Counted from the first letter of the stretch, positions 31,469 to 42,747 are shown. The stretch is DNA of 64,000 bases from Acidimicrobiaceae bacterium (GCA_009837445.1 VXTM01000038.1:63920-127919), one strand, 5' to 3'. The notes: generated from the letters alone by a model not told the origin. Numbers and translations: made by a program.

Positions 31469-32344
31469 ATGGCCGAAGTCCATCTTCTGGTGAGCCCCCG
31501 GGGAGGCCGGGGCCGGGCTGCCGCAGCCGCGCCAATCGTGCGCTCCGTGATCGAGCGGGCCGGCCACACGCCCGTGGACATCAGCGGGGACTCCGCGGAG
31601 GCGTCGGCCGAGGCGGTCCGGGCCGCGGTGGCCGCCGGCGCCGAGCGGGTGATCGCGGTGGGTGGCGACGGCACGCTGCACCTCGCCCTCCAGGGAGTTG
31701 TCGGCACTGACGCGGTGCTGGGAGTGGTACCGGTGGGAACCGGCAACGACTACGCCCGGGCATTCGGCCTGTTCGGGCTCAGTGTCGAGGAGGCTGCGGC
31801 CAGGGCTCTGGGGCCGTCGCGGCCGGTGGACGCCATCAGCACCGACCGGCAGAGGTGGGTGGCGTTCAGTGTGACCGGCGGCTTCAGCGTGGACGTCAAT
31901 GTTCGGGCCGACCGGATGCGCTTCCCCAGAGGGCCCAGCCGGTACACCGCGGCCACCCTGCTGACCATGCCCGGTCTGCGGCATCGCGAGCTCGTTGTCA
32001 CCGTCGACGGGCAGCGCACCGAGTTGCGCAGTGCTCTGTTCGCGGTGAACAACACCCCTACGTTCGGTGGTGGCATGGCGATCTGTCCCGACGCGGACCC
32101 GGGCGACGGGATGCTCGACGCATGCGTCGTCGGCCCGGCGAGCCGGACCACCATGCTGCGCCTTCTGCCCAAGGTGTTCGACGGCGGCCATGTGGGCCAC
32201 GGGCACGTGCACATGCTGCGGGGGCGGACCGTCACCATCGAGGGCGAGCCCACGGACCTCGTCGGTGACGGCGAGCCGATCGGCGCGACGCCGATCACGC
32301 TGGAGGTTGTTCCCGGCGCGGTCAGTTTCGCCGGCGGCGGGTGA
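31469..32344 (+). CDS. Diacylglycerol kinase family lipid kinase
   Basis: A 291-aa DAGK-catalytic-domain protein. VGGDGTLHLAL near residue 69 is the nucleotide motif and VPVGTGNDYARAFGL the second signature; LFAVNNTPTFGGGMAICPDADPGDGMLD is typical of the C-terminal half of YegS/DgkB-like kinases. It phosphorylates diacylglycerol or a related lipid at the membrane. It ends 22 bases inside the convergent CysQ-like gene. ATG at 31469 follows a 37-base gap from the SDR. Confidence 0.9.
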   Translation: MAEVHLLVSPRGGRGRAAAAAPIVRSVIERAGHTPVDISGDSAEASAEAVRAAVAAGAERVIAVGGDGTLHLALQGVVGTDAVLGVVPVGTGNDYARAFGLFGLSVEEAAARALGPSRPVDAISTDRQRWVAFSVTGGFSVDVNVRADRMRFPRGPSRYTAATLLTMPGLRHRELVVTVDGQRTELRSALFAVNNTPTFGGGMAICPDADPGDGMLDACVVGPASRTTMLRLLPKVFDGGHVGHGHVHMLRGRTVTIEGEPTDLVGDGEPIGATPITLEVVPGAVSFAGGG

Positions 32345-33083
32345 CGGGGGCGAGGGCGCCTAGCAGTTCGTCCGCGAAGTCGGGGCGGCAGATCACCAGG
32401 CCGGGTGTGTGCGGGCGGGCGTTGTTGTACCTCAGGGGCGAACCGTCCACGCACGAGGCGTGCATGCCGGCGGCCAGCGCCACCGCGGCCGGCGCGCACG
32501 TGTCCCACTCAAAGAGGCCGCCCGCGTGCACGTAGGCGTCCACCTCGCCGCGCACCACCGCCATCGCCTTGACCCCCGCGGAGCCCATGGCCACGACCTC
32601 GACGTCCAGTTGCTGGGATAGGCGGCGCCCGTCGCTGTAGCCCCGCGACCGGGCCACCACCACCCGGCGGCGGCCGACCCGGCACATCGTCGGCTCGGGA
32701 GGCGGATCGGTGGCGAATGTCGTGCCCCACGCAGGGACCGCCACCGCAGCGGCGGCGGGCACGCCTCGCTCACACAGCGCCACATGCACCGACCACGCCC
32801 CGGACACGCCGAAGTCGCTGGATCCGTCCAGCGGGTCGAGGATCCAGACCCGTTCGGCGTCCAGACGCCGGCGGTCGTCGCGGCCCTCCTCGGACAGCAC
32901 GGCGTCGCCGGGCCGGTGACGCCGCAGCTCCTCCACCAGGAACTCATGCGCCTGCCGGTCTCCTGCCATCTCCAGATCCCAGCCGTGAGGCCCGGACGGG
33001 TCGTTCAGCAGGTCGAGCAGGAGCCGGCCGGTCCCCTCCGCGAGGCGGGCCGCGAGCGCGTGATCGTCGCTGGCCGCGTTCAC
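32322..33083 (-). CDS. cysQ: CysQ-like 3'(2'),5'-bisphosphate nucleotidase / inositol-phosphatase family
   Basis: A 253-aa Li-sensitive phosphatase-fold protein. VLSEEGRDDRRRLDAERVWILDPLDGSSDF holds the metal-binding Glu-Glu and DPLDGS motifs, and EWDTCAPAAVALAAG near residue 200 the WDxCA motif. The length and SDF after DPLDGS resemble actinobacterial CysQ (PAP phosphatase of sulfate assimilation), though inositol monophosphatase activity is possible. Start GTG at 33083 overlaps the stop of the methyltransferase (GTGA). Confidence 0.85.
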   Translation of the reverse strand: MNAASDDHALAARLAEGTGRLLLDLLNDPSGPHGWDLEMAGDRQAHEFLVEELRRHRPGDAVLSEEGRDDRRRLDAERVWILDPLDGSSDFGVSGAWSVHVALCERGVPAAAAVAVPAWGTTFATDPPPEPTMCRVGRRRVVVARSRGYSDGRRLSQQLDVEVVAMGSAGVKAMAVVRGEVDAYVHAGGLFEWDTCAPAAVALAAGMHASCVDGSPLRYNNARPHTPGLVICRPDFADELLGALAPVTRRRRN

Positions 33084-33676
33084 GCGGCCGGCGGTCGGCG
33101 GTGCACCGTCACCGCGTAGCTGCCGCCGTCGTAGGGCTGGCGGTCCCAGGTGGTCCAGCGGTGCTCCAGCTCAAGGCCGGCGCCGGCCGCGAACCGGTCG
33201 TAGTCGGCGAAGGTCAGAGGAGTGAGCCCCAGCCGGAAGCCGGTCACCAGCCGGCCGCCCGGAGCCAGGTGCCGGGCCATGTTGGCCACTATGGCGGCCT
33301 CCGTCCCGACCTCGACGAACACCATCACGTTCCCCGCCATCACGACCAGGTCGAACAACCGCCGGGCCTCACCCGGGCCGGTCACCTCGACATCGGCCAG
33401 GTCGTCCAGGACCCAGCCCACGTTCGGGGCCTTGGCCCGGGCCTCGTCCAGCATGCGCTGGTCTATGTCCACGCCTACGACATCGATGCCCCGGCGATCG
33501 AGCTCGATGGCCACCCGGCCGGTCCCGCAGCCCGCGTCCAGCACCGAGGCCGGCTCGAACCAGCTCACCAGGTCGGCCTCCCCGTGGACCCACTCACCCC
33601 GTTCCTCCATGCGACGCCAGCGGTCGTCGTAGACATCGCCCTTCGCGGCTCCGCCGATCTCCCACCACCGGTTCAT
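33080..33676 (-). CDS. Class I SAM-dependent methyltransferase
   Basis: A 198-aa methyltransferase. ASVLDAGCGTGRVAIELDRRG near residue 43 is SAM motif I, VVGVDIDQRML the acidic strand-2 end, and FDLVVMAGNVMVFVE motif II. The substrate is unknown. I chose ATG at 33676 (MNRWWEIGG); the longer frame to 33778 has no family-like sequence. Coupled with the CysQ-like gene. Confidence 0.85.
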   Translation of the reverse strand: MNRWWEIGGAAKGDVYDDRWRRMEERGEWVHGEADLVSWFEPASVLDAGCGTGRVAIELDRRGIDVVGVDIDQRMLDEARAKAPNVGWVLDDLADVEVTGPGEARRLFDLVVMAGNVMVFVEVGTEAAIVANMARHLAPGGRLVTGFRLGLTPLTFADYDRFAAGAGLELEHRWTTWDRQPYDGGSYAVTVHRRPPAA

Positions 33677-33776
33677 CCCGCCGACCCTAACCAGAGCAGT
33701 CACCAGTGGGGGGCGCGGCCCGTTAGCCTCGGCTTCGACAGCCGCTTGCTCCGGCCACGCACCACAGGGAGGGCTC

Positions 33777-34991
33777 ATGGAGTTCGGGATCTTCCAGAAC
33801 GGCTACATCCCCGGCCCGTCGGCGCACATACCCGAGCACGAGCACCTGATGCTGATGCGGGAGGCGTCGTACCCGATCCTCGGCGACAAGCACAACTGGA
33901 AGTTCGCCTGGTTCGGCGAGCACCACTGCCTCACCGAGTACAGCCACATGTCCGCTCCCGAGGTGGTGATGGGCTGGGTCGCGGCCCAGACCGACTACAT
34001 CCACCTAGGCACGGCCATCACCAGCCTGCCCACCACCAAGGAGCACCCGGTTCGAATCGCGGAGCGGGCCGCCATGCTCGACCACTTCTGCGAGGGCCGC
34101 TTCGAGTTCGGCACCGGACGGGGCGCGGGCAGCCACGAGGTGGCCACCTTCAACGGCACGGTTACGTCCGAAACCAAGGCGATGTGGAACGAAGCCGTCG
34201 CCGAGATCCCCCGGATGTGGGCCCAGCGGGACTACTCCTACGAGGGTGAGCACTTCCGGGTGCCGCCCAACCACAACATCCTCCCCAAACCCCTCAACGG
34301 CACCCACCCGCCGCTCTGGGTGGCCTGCGGCAACCTGGCCACCTTCGCCACCGCCGGGCAGATGGGCATCGGAGCGATCGCATTCAACTTCGAGCCCGCA
34401 CCCGCGCTCAAGGGCCGCATCGACAGCTACAAGGAGGCCATCGCGGAGTGCTCCGAGCCTCTCGGCTCGTACATGAACGACAACGTGATGATGACCAACT
34501 CGCTGATCTGCCTCGAGGACCGCGACCGGGCCCGGGAGATCGCCCTGATGCACGGCCGGGGCTACCTGTACTCGATGGTGTGCCTCTACCACGACACCAT
34601 CCCCAAGCGCGAGGGCGCCCCCACCTGGCCCGAGCCCGCCCAGGGCATACCCGACGAGGCCACCCTCGACTTCGCTATCGACGCGGGCTACATGCTGTGC
34701 GGCACGCCCGAGGAGGTCTGCGAGCAGCTGGAGAGGTCCTACGTGGCCGTGGGCACCGACCAGCTGGTGTTCGGCCTGCCCAACGAGGGCTTCGAGTACG
34801 AGGAGATCCTCGAGATGATCGAGATCTTCGGCGACCAGGTGATCCCCGAGTTCGACAAGGACAGGGTGCACTCCACCGAGAAGTACCGGGCCGGCGCGGT
34901 GCGCAAGTACCCGGAGTGGAACGCGCCGCCGCCCGACATCAAGACCAGCCTTCCGCCCAGCGCGTCGATGCCGATCCCCTACCACCACTGA
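33777..34991 (+). CDS. LLM class flavin-dependent oxidoreductase (alkanal-monooxygenase-like)
   Basis: A 404-aa bacterial luciferase-like protein using FMN or F420. Visible family features: FAWFGEHHCLTEYSHM near residue 42, LGTAITSLPTTKEHPVRIAE (strand with cis-peptide), CEGRFEFGTGRG near residue 118, and a C-terminal GYMLCGTPEEVCEQLER motif. It lies alone, divergent from a methyltransferase and convergent with the next LLM gene. The usual reaction is oxygen insertion or hydride transfer to a small carbon compound. Confidence 0.85.
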   Translation: MEFGIFQNGYIPGPSAHIPEHEHLMLMREASYPILGDKHNWKFAWFGEHHCLTEYSHMSAPEVVMGWVAAQTDYIHLGTAITSLPTTKEHPVRIAERAAMLDHFCEGRFEFGTGRGAGSHEVATFNGTVTSETKAMWNEAVAEIPRMWAQRDYSYEGEHFRVPPNHNILPKPLNGTHPPLWVACGNLATFATAGQMGIGAIAFNFEPAPALKGRIDSYKEAIAECSEPLGSYMNDNVMMTNSLICLEDRDRAREIALMHGRGYLYSMVCLYHDTIPKREGAPTWPEPAQGIPDEATLDFAIDAGYMLCGTPEEVCEQLERSYVAVGTDQLVFGLPNEGFEYEEILEMIEIFGDQVIPEFDKDRVHSTEKYRAGAVRKYPEWNAPPPDIKTSLPPSASMPIPYHH

Positions 34992-35008
34992 GCGACCGCG
35001 TTGGCGGT

Positions 35009-36031
35009 TCAACCCTTGACGAGCTCCACGGCCTGGCGGCACTCCTGCTCGGATCGGGCGGCCACGTTCAGCATGGTGACCGGAGAGTCCTTCCAGGCCT
35101 GGAGCCGATCGCGAATCCGCGCGGCCGGCCCCACGAGGGAGATCTCGTCGGCGAACTCCTGCGGCACAGCCGCGATCGCCTCGTCCCTGAGCCCCTCCAG
35201 GAACAGCCGCTGCACCTTGTAGGCGGCCTCTTCGTACCCCATCCGGGCCATGAGCTGGGTGTGGTAGTTCTGGCCTTCGGCCCCCATCCCGCCGATGTAG
35301 AAGCCGAGGCTGGCCCGCACCGGCCACAGGGCCTCGGCGATCCCGTCGGAGTCGCACACCTGCAGCGTGGTGTGCACCGCGATCTCAAATCCGTTGGGGG
35401 CGCCGGACAGCTGGGACGCGTAGACCTCGGGTCGCAGCGGCGAGTAGTACAGCGGCAGCCAGCCGTCGGCTATCTCGACGGTCTGGGCCACGTTGCGGGG
35501 CCCTTCGGCGCCGATCCAGATCGGGATCGGGCGCAGCGGATGGGTCATGATCTTGAGCGGTTTGCCCAGGCCCTCCGCCCCCTCGCCGGAGTAGGGATGC
35601 TGGAAATGGTCGCCTTCGAAGGTGAGGTGGTCGGCGCGCTCGAATACCCGTCGCAGGACCTCCACGTACTCGCGGGTGCGGGCCAGGGGCCGGGCCGAGG
35701 GGCGGCCGTACCAGCCCTCCACCACCTGGGGCCCGGAGACCCCCAGTCCGAGGATGGCCCGCCCGCCGGAGATGTGGTCCAGGGTCACCGCGTGCATGGC
35801 TGTGGCCGTGGGTGTGCGGGCCGCGATCTGCGCCACGCCCGTTCCCAGCCGGATGCGCTCGGTGGCCGCCGCGATGAGAACGAGGGGCGAGAACGCGTCG
35901 GAGCCCCACGACTCGCCGGTCCACGCCGCGTCGAACCCTGCCCGCTCGGCTGCGGTGGCCAGCTCCACCAAACCGTCGGGCATCGCCCGGCCCCAATATC
36001 CCAGCGTCAATCCGAGTTGCACGGACGGCAC
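35009..36031 (-). CDS. LLM class F420-dependent oxidoreductase
   Basis: A 340-aa luciferase-like protein of the F420 subgroup. LGLTLGYWGRAMPDGLVELA at the N-terminus, AWTGESWGSDAFSPL, RIRLGTGVAQIAARTPTATAM, and GGRAILGLGVSGPQV near residue 105 are typical; the C-terminal part ends with a ERVRS-like DRLQAWKDSPVTML. The start is GTG at 36031 (or 36022). It is convergent with the preceding LLM gene and divergent from the M15 peptidase gene, 61 bases away. Confidence 0.85.
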   Translation of the reverse strand: MPSVQLGLTLGYWGRAMPDGLVELATAAERAGFDAAWTGESWGSDAFSPLVLIAAATERIRLGTGVAQIAARTPTATAMHAVTLDHISGGRAILGLGVSGPQVVEGWYGRPSARPLARTREYVEVLRRVFERADHLTFEGDHFQHPYSGEGAEGLGKPLKIMTHPLRPIPIWIGAEGPRNVAQTVEIADGWLPLYYSPLRPEVYASQLSGAPNGFEIAVHTTLQVCDSDGIAEALWPVRASLGFYIGGMGAEGQNYHTQLMARMGYEEAAYKVQRLFLEGLRDEAIAAVPQEFADEISLVGPAARIRDRLQAWKDSPVTMLNVAARSEQECRQAVELVKG

Positions 36032-36092
36032 GCTAACGCCGGTGGCCTGGGCTGGTAGCGTGTCCGCGGTTCTTGGCGGGCGGAAAACCACC

Positions 36093-37433
36093 ATGACTGT
36101 GAGATCCTCCCACCGCCGCTTCCCTTCATTCGACCGCCGCTTGGGCGTGCTCGGGCTGTTGCTTGCGATCGCAGTGGCGGGTGCGGCCGGTCCGGTGGCC
36201 GCCCAGAGCGATGAGGAGATCATCGACAGGAGCAGAAGGATTGTCGAGGAGCGCGAGGCGCAGCGCGAGGAGTCGCAGCGGGCGGCTGAGGCCGCCACCG
36301 AGAACCTCGATGCGGCCACAGCCGATGCCGCGGAACTAGTCGACGCTCTCAACAAGGCGCAGGCCGCGGTGGACGCCCAGCAGACCGCCCTCAATGAGAC
36401 GGAGCGGGCCGTAGCCGACGCCGAAGCCGTCGTGGCCGAGGCCGAGGCCAGAATCGCCGAACTCGAGGAGGAGCTGCGCGCCACGCAGGCGGGGCTGCTG
36501 AAGGCGGTGGTCGAGTCCTACGTCTCGTTTCAGGCCCCGACCGGGACGTTGAGCGTCCTCGGCGCCGATCCGTGGGAGAACGCCCGCGAGGAAGCCCTGG
36601 CCGGGTTTGCCACCGGCAGCGGGATCGACGACCTCGACGATCTGCGCCGGCTGGGCGAGGAACTGGAACGCTGGCGACTTCAGGCCGCCGAGGCAGCCGC
36701 CGAAGCAGAGACTCGCCGCCTGGAAGCGAACCTCGTCCTGGCCGATCTGCTCGAGGCCGTAGACCTCGAGGCCGCGTTGTCGGTGGAGGCCGAGGCGCGG
36801 GTCGAACGGCGCCTCCTGGAGGTTCAGCTGATCAGGCAGCAGGACGCCGAGTTGGCCGCCGAGATCGAGGCCGCCGAACGCGAGATCGCGGCGGCCCTCG
36901 CCCGCCAGCGGGCTGCGGAGGAGGCCCGGCGCAGAGCAGAGGAGGAAGCCCGGCGCAAGGCCGAGGAGGAGGCCCGGCGCAGAGCCGAGGAAGCAGGCCG
37001 GGCAGAGGAGCCGGTCCCGACGGTGGGCCCCGACGGCGTCAACTTCACGCTCGTCTGGGTGCGCGGCTACGAGGTCAACTCACAGATCGCGGACGACGTG
37101 GACGGGCTGGTCGCGGCCTTGGAAGCGGAGGGCTTTGACATGGGCGGCTGGGGATACCGCAACCATCAGGAGCAGATCAACCTTCGCAGGGGCAACTGCG
37201 GCACGTCGGAGTGGGCCATCTGGCACCAGCCGTCCAGCACCTGCCGTCCCCCGACGGCCCGGCCGGGCCGGAGCAATCACGAGAAGGGGCTGGCCATCGA
37301 CTTCACCGAGTCGGGGCGCCTCATTACCAGCCGCAGCAGCGCCGTCTTCCAGGCGCTTCAACGCCTAGCCCCCCAGTTCGGCCTCATCAACCTCCCCAGC
37401 GAGCCCTGGCACTGGTCGGTCGACGGCCGCTGA
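36093..37433 (+). CDS. Secreted coiled-coil M15/VanY-type D,D-carboxypeptidase-like protein
   Basis: A 446-aa exported cell-wall enzyme. Residues 1-37 are a signal peptide (RRLGVLGLLLAIAVAGAAGPVAA). Residues of about 40-300 are charged coiled coil with RRRAEEEARRKAEEEARRRA repeats. Residues of about 310-446 form a VanY/M15 domain: SNHEKGLAIDF (His and Asp zinc ligands) and EPWHWS (His plus catalytic Glu), with NCGTSEWAIW and PSSTCRPP giving a likely disulfide. The layout recalls actinobacterial NlpC-like proteins in which a coiled coil controls the hydrolase. Start ATG 36093. Confidence 0.88.
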   Translation: MTVRSSHRRFPSFDRRLGVLGLLLAIAVAGAAGPVAAQSDEEIIDRSRRIVEEREAQREESQRAAEAATENLDAATADAAELVDALNKAQAAVDAQQTALNETERAVADAEAVVAEAEARIAELEEELRATQAGLLKAVVESYVSFQAPTGTLSVLGADPWENAREEALAGFATGSGIDDLDDLRRLGEELERWRLQAAEAAAEAETRRLEANLVLADLLEAVDLEAALSVEAEARVERRLLEVQLIRQQDAELAAEIEAAEREIAAALARQRAAEEARRRAEEEARRKAEEEARRRAEEAGRAEEPVPTVGPDGVNFTLVWVRGYEVNSQIADDVDGLVAALEAEGFDMGGWGYRNHQEQINLRRGNCGTSEWAIWHQPSSTCRPPTARPGRSNHEKGLAIDFTESGRLITSRSSAVFQALQRLAPQFGLINLPSEPWHWSVDGR

Positions 37434-37494
37434 GCCTCCGCGCCGCTGCTTAGAACGAGCGCGAATTGGCGGAAACGCGGCGCGTCGAAGCGGT

Positions 37495-37544
37495 GTCATT
37501 CCCGCTCTTGTTCGCTGCGCTCACGGGCCGCTCGGGCCACGGCC
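37495..37544. repeat. 50-bp interspersed repeat, copy 2
   Basis: Exact inverted copy of 7359-7408. It lies in the 168-base gap between the M15 peptidase stop and the crotonase stop (convergent genes). Beginning gtcattcccgctcttgttcg. Confidence 0.8.
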
Positions 37545-37601
37545 TCGCTCTCGCAGGCCGTTCGCGTCCGACCTCTTGCTCGGCCTCTGGGTGGCGGGCC
37601 G

Positions 37602-38381
37602 CTAGTGCGTGTGGGTCCAGACGGCGGGACGCTTCTCGATGAAGGCCTTGGGCCACTCGGCGCCATCGCCCCGGGCCGCGTTGGACGCCATCACGTCGGT
37701 GGCGAACTTGTAGGCCTCACCGAGTCCCATGTCCATCTGGGCGTAGAGAGTCTGCTTGCCGATGCCCTTGGCGTAGCGGCTGCCCCGGGTGGCCCGGCCC
37801 AGCAGGTCCATGGTGGCCTCGTCGAGCTGCTCGGGGGGAACGACCCGGTTGACAAGACCCCAGTCCAGCGCAGTGGCCGCGTCGATCACGTCGCCGGTGA
37901 GGGCCAGCTCCACGGCCCGCTTGCGGCCGAGTGGCCGGGCCACCGCCACCATCGGGGTGTGGCAGAACAGGCCGCCCTTGCCGCCGGGGGTGGCGAATCC
38001 GGCCTCGCTGCTGGCCACGATCAGGTCCGCGCTGGCCGCCAGCTGGGCGCCGGCCGCGGTGGCCAGGGCGTGCACCTTGGCCACCACCACCTGCGGGACC
38101 TCGGCCATCGCGGTCATGGCCGAGCTGCAGAGCGTGAACAGCTCGTGAAGCTCGGGTTCGCCCATGTCTGCCATCTCGGCCAGGTCGTGCCCCGATGAGA
38201 ACACCGGGCCGTTGGCGGCCAGCACGACGCCGGCCACGTCGCCGTCGCCGCCGGTGGTGCGAAACGCGTCCTCGAGCTCGCCGAGCATCTCGGACGACAG
38301 GCAATTGCGCCGCTCGGGCCGGTTCAGCGTGATGGTCACATACCGGTCATCACGCTCGTACAGCAGGTTGCGATATTCCAT
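37602..38381 (-). CDS. Enoyl-CoA hydratase/isomerase family protein
   Basis: A 259-aa crotonase-fold protein. VTITLNRPERRNCLSSEM, the oxyanion-hole segment FSSGHDLAEM near residue 62, and LATAAGAQLAASADLIVASSEAGFATPG near residue 105 are typical. The usual catalytic Glu pair of hydratases is not obvious (GGKGGLFCHTP follows), as in the ECHDC3-like group, so it may not be a hydratase. It lies 15 bases after an LLM gene on the same strand. Confidence 0.85.
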   Translation of the reverse strand: MEYRNLLYERDDRYVTITLNRPERRNCLSSEMLGELEDAFRTTGGDGDVAGVVLAANGPVFSSGHDLAEMADMGEPELHELFTLCSSAMTAMAEVPQVVVAKVHALATAAGAQLAASADLIVASSEAGFATPGGKGGLFCHTPMVAVARPLGRKRAVELALTGDVIDAATALDWGLVNRVVPPEQLDEATMDLLGRATRGSRYAKGIGKQTLYAQMDMGLGEAYKFATDVMASNAARGDGAEWPKAFIEKRPAVWTHTH

Positions 38382-38396
38382 GGGATCCTCCGGTCT

Positions 38397-39377
38397 CTAT
38401 GAGTCTGCCAGAGCGGGCAGCACTTGTTCGGCCGTCAGCTGGACGCTGGACCAGGCCTGGTCTATGGGCATGCCGCCCACCAGGGGGTGCAGGGCCAGCG
38501 TGCCGGTGCTGCGGGCCAGGTCGACGGCCTCGGTCGGGGTGAGGACCCGGTAGATGCCCTCGGCCCGCAGCTCCTCGACGGTGGTGGCCTTGGAGCACAC
38601 CGCCGAGGTCTGGCCGGGCGGCTGCCAGCCCTTGTAGGTCATGGCCTCCAGCATGAAGCAGTCGCCGTGCTCGGCCCACACCCGGTCGGGGTCCTCGGCC
38701 ACGTTGAGCATGACGACGTTGTCGGGGGCGATGCAGAAGCCCTGGGTGCCGTGGCGCTCGCACTCGGCGTAGTAGAGGGTCTCGATATCCGGGAACTGGC
38801 CGGGTAGCTGCATGGGCAGGCCCAGCCGGGCCGCCCGGCGGGCCGCCGCGGGGGACGATCCGCCCACCAGCACCATGGGATGGGGCCGGGTATAGGGCAT
38901 GGGCAGCACCTGGACCGTCTCGCCGTTGTGCTCGAAGGGCTCTCCCTTCCAGGCGGTGAGCATCACCTCGAGGGCCTCGTCGAGGACCTTTCCCCGGCGC
39001 TTGTACTCTTTGCCCATCGCGGCGTACTCGACCGGCCGGTAGCCCAGGCCGGTCACGATCACCAGCCGGCCCGGGCTCACCAGGTCGATGACCGCGATGT
39101 CCTCCGCGGCCCGGATCGGGTCGTGCAGCGGGAGCAGCAGGGCCGAGATCGTGACCATTAGGTTGTCGGTGCTCGACAGGATCATGGCCGCGTTCAGCAG
39201 CGGGGTGGGGCACCACGCCATGGGTGAGCTGTGGTGTTCCTCCAGGGACACGGCGTTGAAGCCGTGACTGTCGGCGTACCGGGCGATCTCCAGGCCGGCC
39301 CGGTAGCGGTCGCTCATCGCCTGAGCGTCCGTGGGGTCCGGCGACACGAAGTTGAAGCGGATCAGCGAGAAGGCCAT
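38397..39377 (-). CDS. LLM class flavin-dependent oxidoreductase
   Basis: A 326-aa luciferase-like protein. FNAVSLEEHHSSPMAWCPTPLL near residue 39, LMVTISALLLPLHDPIRAAED, and PGRLVIVTGLGYRPVEYAAM near residue 105 are typical; the C-terminal half contains RAEGIYRVLTPTEAVDLARS. The start is ATG at 39377 (an ATG two codons upstream is equal). It follows leuA by 37 bases on the same strand and precedes the crotonase gene, so the three may be cotranscribed. Substrate unknown. Confidence 0.85.
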   Translation of the reverse strand: MAFSLIRFNFVSPDPTDAQAMSDRYRAGLEIARYADSHGFNAVSLEEHHSSPMAWCPTPLLNAAMILSSTDNLMVTISALLLPLHDPIRAAEDIAVIDLVSPGRLVIVTGLGYRPVEYAAMGKEYKRRGKVLDEALEVMLTAWKGEPFEHNGETVQVLPMPYTRPHPMVLVGGSSPAAARRAARLGLPMQLPGQFPDIETLYYAECERHGTQGFCIAPDNVVMLNVAEDPDRVWAEHGDCFMLEAMTYKGWQPPGQTSAVCSKATTVEELRAEGIYRVLTPTEAVDLARSTGTLALHPLVGGMPIDQAWSSVQLTAEQVLPALADS

Positions 39378-39414
39378 GGCCACAGTCTGCCCGCCGTTCC
39401 GGGATGCTGCGTGC

Positions 39415-41278
<1,864 letters not shown>

Positions 41279-41379
41279 AGCCGCACAGGTTAGCCGAACC
41301 GTCGTCTCCGTCCAACGCCCCAACGCCCGGGGCGTGGTGCGGGGTGCGATCGGGGTTCGATCCGCGCCATGCTTGGGGG

Positions 41380-42237
41380 GTGAGCTATCTGGTTTGGGAG
41401 GCGACCCTGCCCGAGCTCCGGTCGCCGATGCTGGTGACCGCCTACCAGGGCTGGTTCGACGTGGGCGGCGCGGCCACCGGCGCCCTCGAGTGGTTGAGCG
41501 AGCGCAGCGACTCGATCCGGGTGGCGCACATCGACCCCGAGGAGTTCTTCAACTTCGCCGAGCAGCGGCCCACCGTCAGGCTGCAGGACGAGCGCAGGGA
41601 GATCGTGTGGCCCTCCAATGACGTTCATGTGCTGCGCCCGCCGGACGGGCAGCACGACCTGGTGTTGGTTGTGGGCGCGGAGCCTCAGTTGAGCTGGCGA
41701 AGCTACGCGGACGTCGTGGTCGAACTGGCGTCGCGCACCGAGGCGTCCACGCTGGTGACCGTGGGCGCCCACATCGCCGACATCCCCCACACCCGGCCCT
41801 TCCTGGTCACCGGCTCCACCACCGACGCCGGCCTGGCCAAGGCGTGGGGACTGGACCGGCCCAGCTACGAGGGGCCGACCGGGATAGTGGGCGTGCTTCA
41901 CGAACGATTCGACAGGCTCGATGTTCCGGCGGTGTCGCTGCGGGTGGCCGTGCCCCACTACGTCTCGGGCGCCCCCAACCCGAAGGGGGCCCGGGCGCTG
42001 CTGGAGCGTTTCGAGCGGGTGACGGGCATCCCCACTGGCTGGTCGGAACTCGATGAGGCCGCCGAGGAGTGGGAGCAGCGGGTCAACGACGCCATGAACT
42101 CTGACGACGACGTGGTGGCCTACGTGCGGCGCCTCGAGGCCCGCGCCGACGCCCGGGCCAAGCGCAGCGTCCCCAGTCCCGACGACCTGGGCGCCGAGTT
42201 CGAGCGCTTCCTGCGCCAGCAGGACAACTCCGACTGA
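41380..42237 (+). CDS. PAC2 family protein
   Basis: A 285-aa protein of the PAC2 (proteasome assembly chaperone 2-like) family, common in actinobacteria that carry proteasomes. Features: SPMLVTAYQGWFDVGGAATGALEWL at the N-terminus, VGAEPQLSWRSYADVVVELA in the middle, VPHYVSGAPNPKGARALLERFERVTG near residue 200. The C-terminal tail is helical (DDVVAYVRRLEARADARAKRS). Start GTG 41380, just outside the leuA leader. Function in bacteria is unknown. Confidence 0.88.
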   Translation: MSYLVWEATLPELRSPMLVTAYQGWFDVGGAATGALEWLSERSDSIRVAHIDPEEFFNFAEQRPTVRLQDERREIVWPSNDVHVLRPPDGQHDLVLVVGAEPQLSWRSYADVVVELASRTEASTLVTVGAHIADIPHTRPFLVTGSTTDAGLAKAWGLDRPSYEGPTGIVGVLHERFDRLDVPAVSLRVAVPHYVSGAPNPKGARALLERFERVTGIPTGWSELDEAAEEWEQRVNDAMNSDDDVVAYVRRLEARADARAKRSVPSPDDLGAEFERFLRQQDNSD

Positions 42238-42255
42238 GAATCGAGGGAGAGGTCG

Positions 42256-42726
42256 ATGACTGCAACCGCCGCCACCGCACCCGCCGCCGCCATTCACCGT
42301 GGTGACGAGGAGTTGCCGTGGGCGGACGCCGGGGGCGGCATCGAGCTCAAGGTGATGATGGTGCGCGAGGACGAGGGACTGTGGATCCTGCGCAACCGGT
42401 TCGCTCCGGGCGTGGTCATCCAGACCCACCGCCACACCGGTCCGGTCTACGCCCACACCCTGAGCGGCGCCTGGAAGTACCTCGAGTATCCGGAGGTGAA
42501 CCGGGCCGGGTCGTTCCTGTTCGAGCCGGCAGGCAGCGTCCACACCCTCACCACCCCGGCCGACAACACCGAGCCGACCGACGTGTGGTTCCAGATCCAC
42601 GGCGTGAACCTCAACCTCGACGCCGACGGCAACGTCGAGTCGATAACCGACGGGCCCGGCGTGCTGGCCGCCTACTACGCCATGTGCGAGGCCCAAGGCC
42701 TGCCCCGCCCGAACGTCGTCACCTGA
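42256..42726 (+). CDS. Cupin protein, 2,4'-dihydroxyacetophenone dioxygenase-like
   Basis: A 156-aa single-domain cupin. IQTHRHTGPVYAHTLSGAWKYLEYPE supplies HxH and Glu metal ligands, and AGSVHTLTTP the later histidine. Sequence and length resemble the 2,4'-dihydroxyacetophenone dioxygenase group. It lies 18 bases after the PAC2 gene. Iron-dependent ring or C-C bond cleavage is possible but not shown. Confidence 0.8.
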   Translation: MTATAATAPAAAIHRGDEELPWADAGGGIELKVMMVREDEGLWILRNRFAPGVVIQTHRHTGPVYAHTLSGAWKYLEYPEVNRAGSFLFEPAGSVHTLTTPADNTEPTDVWFQIHGVNLNLDADGNVESITDGPGVLAAYYAMCEAQGLPRPNVVT

Positions 42727-42747
42727 GGCGGCCGCCGCGCCGAGGCG

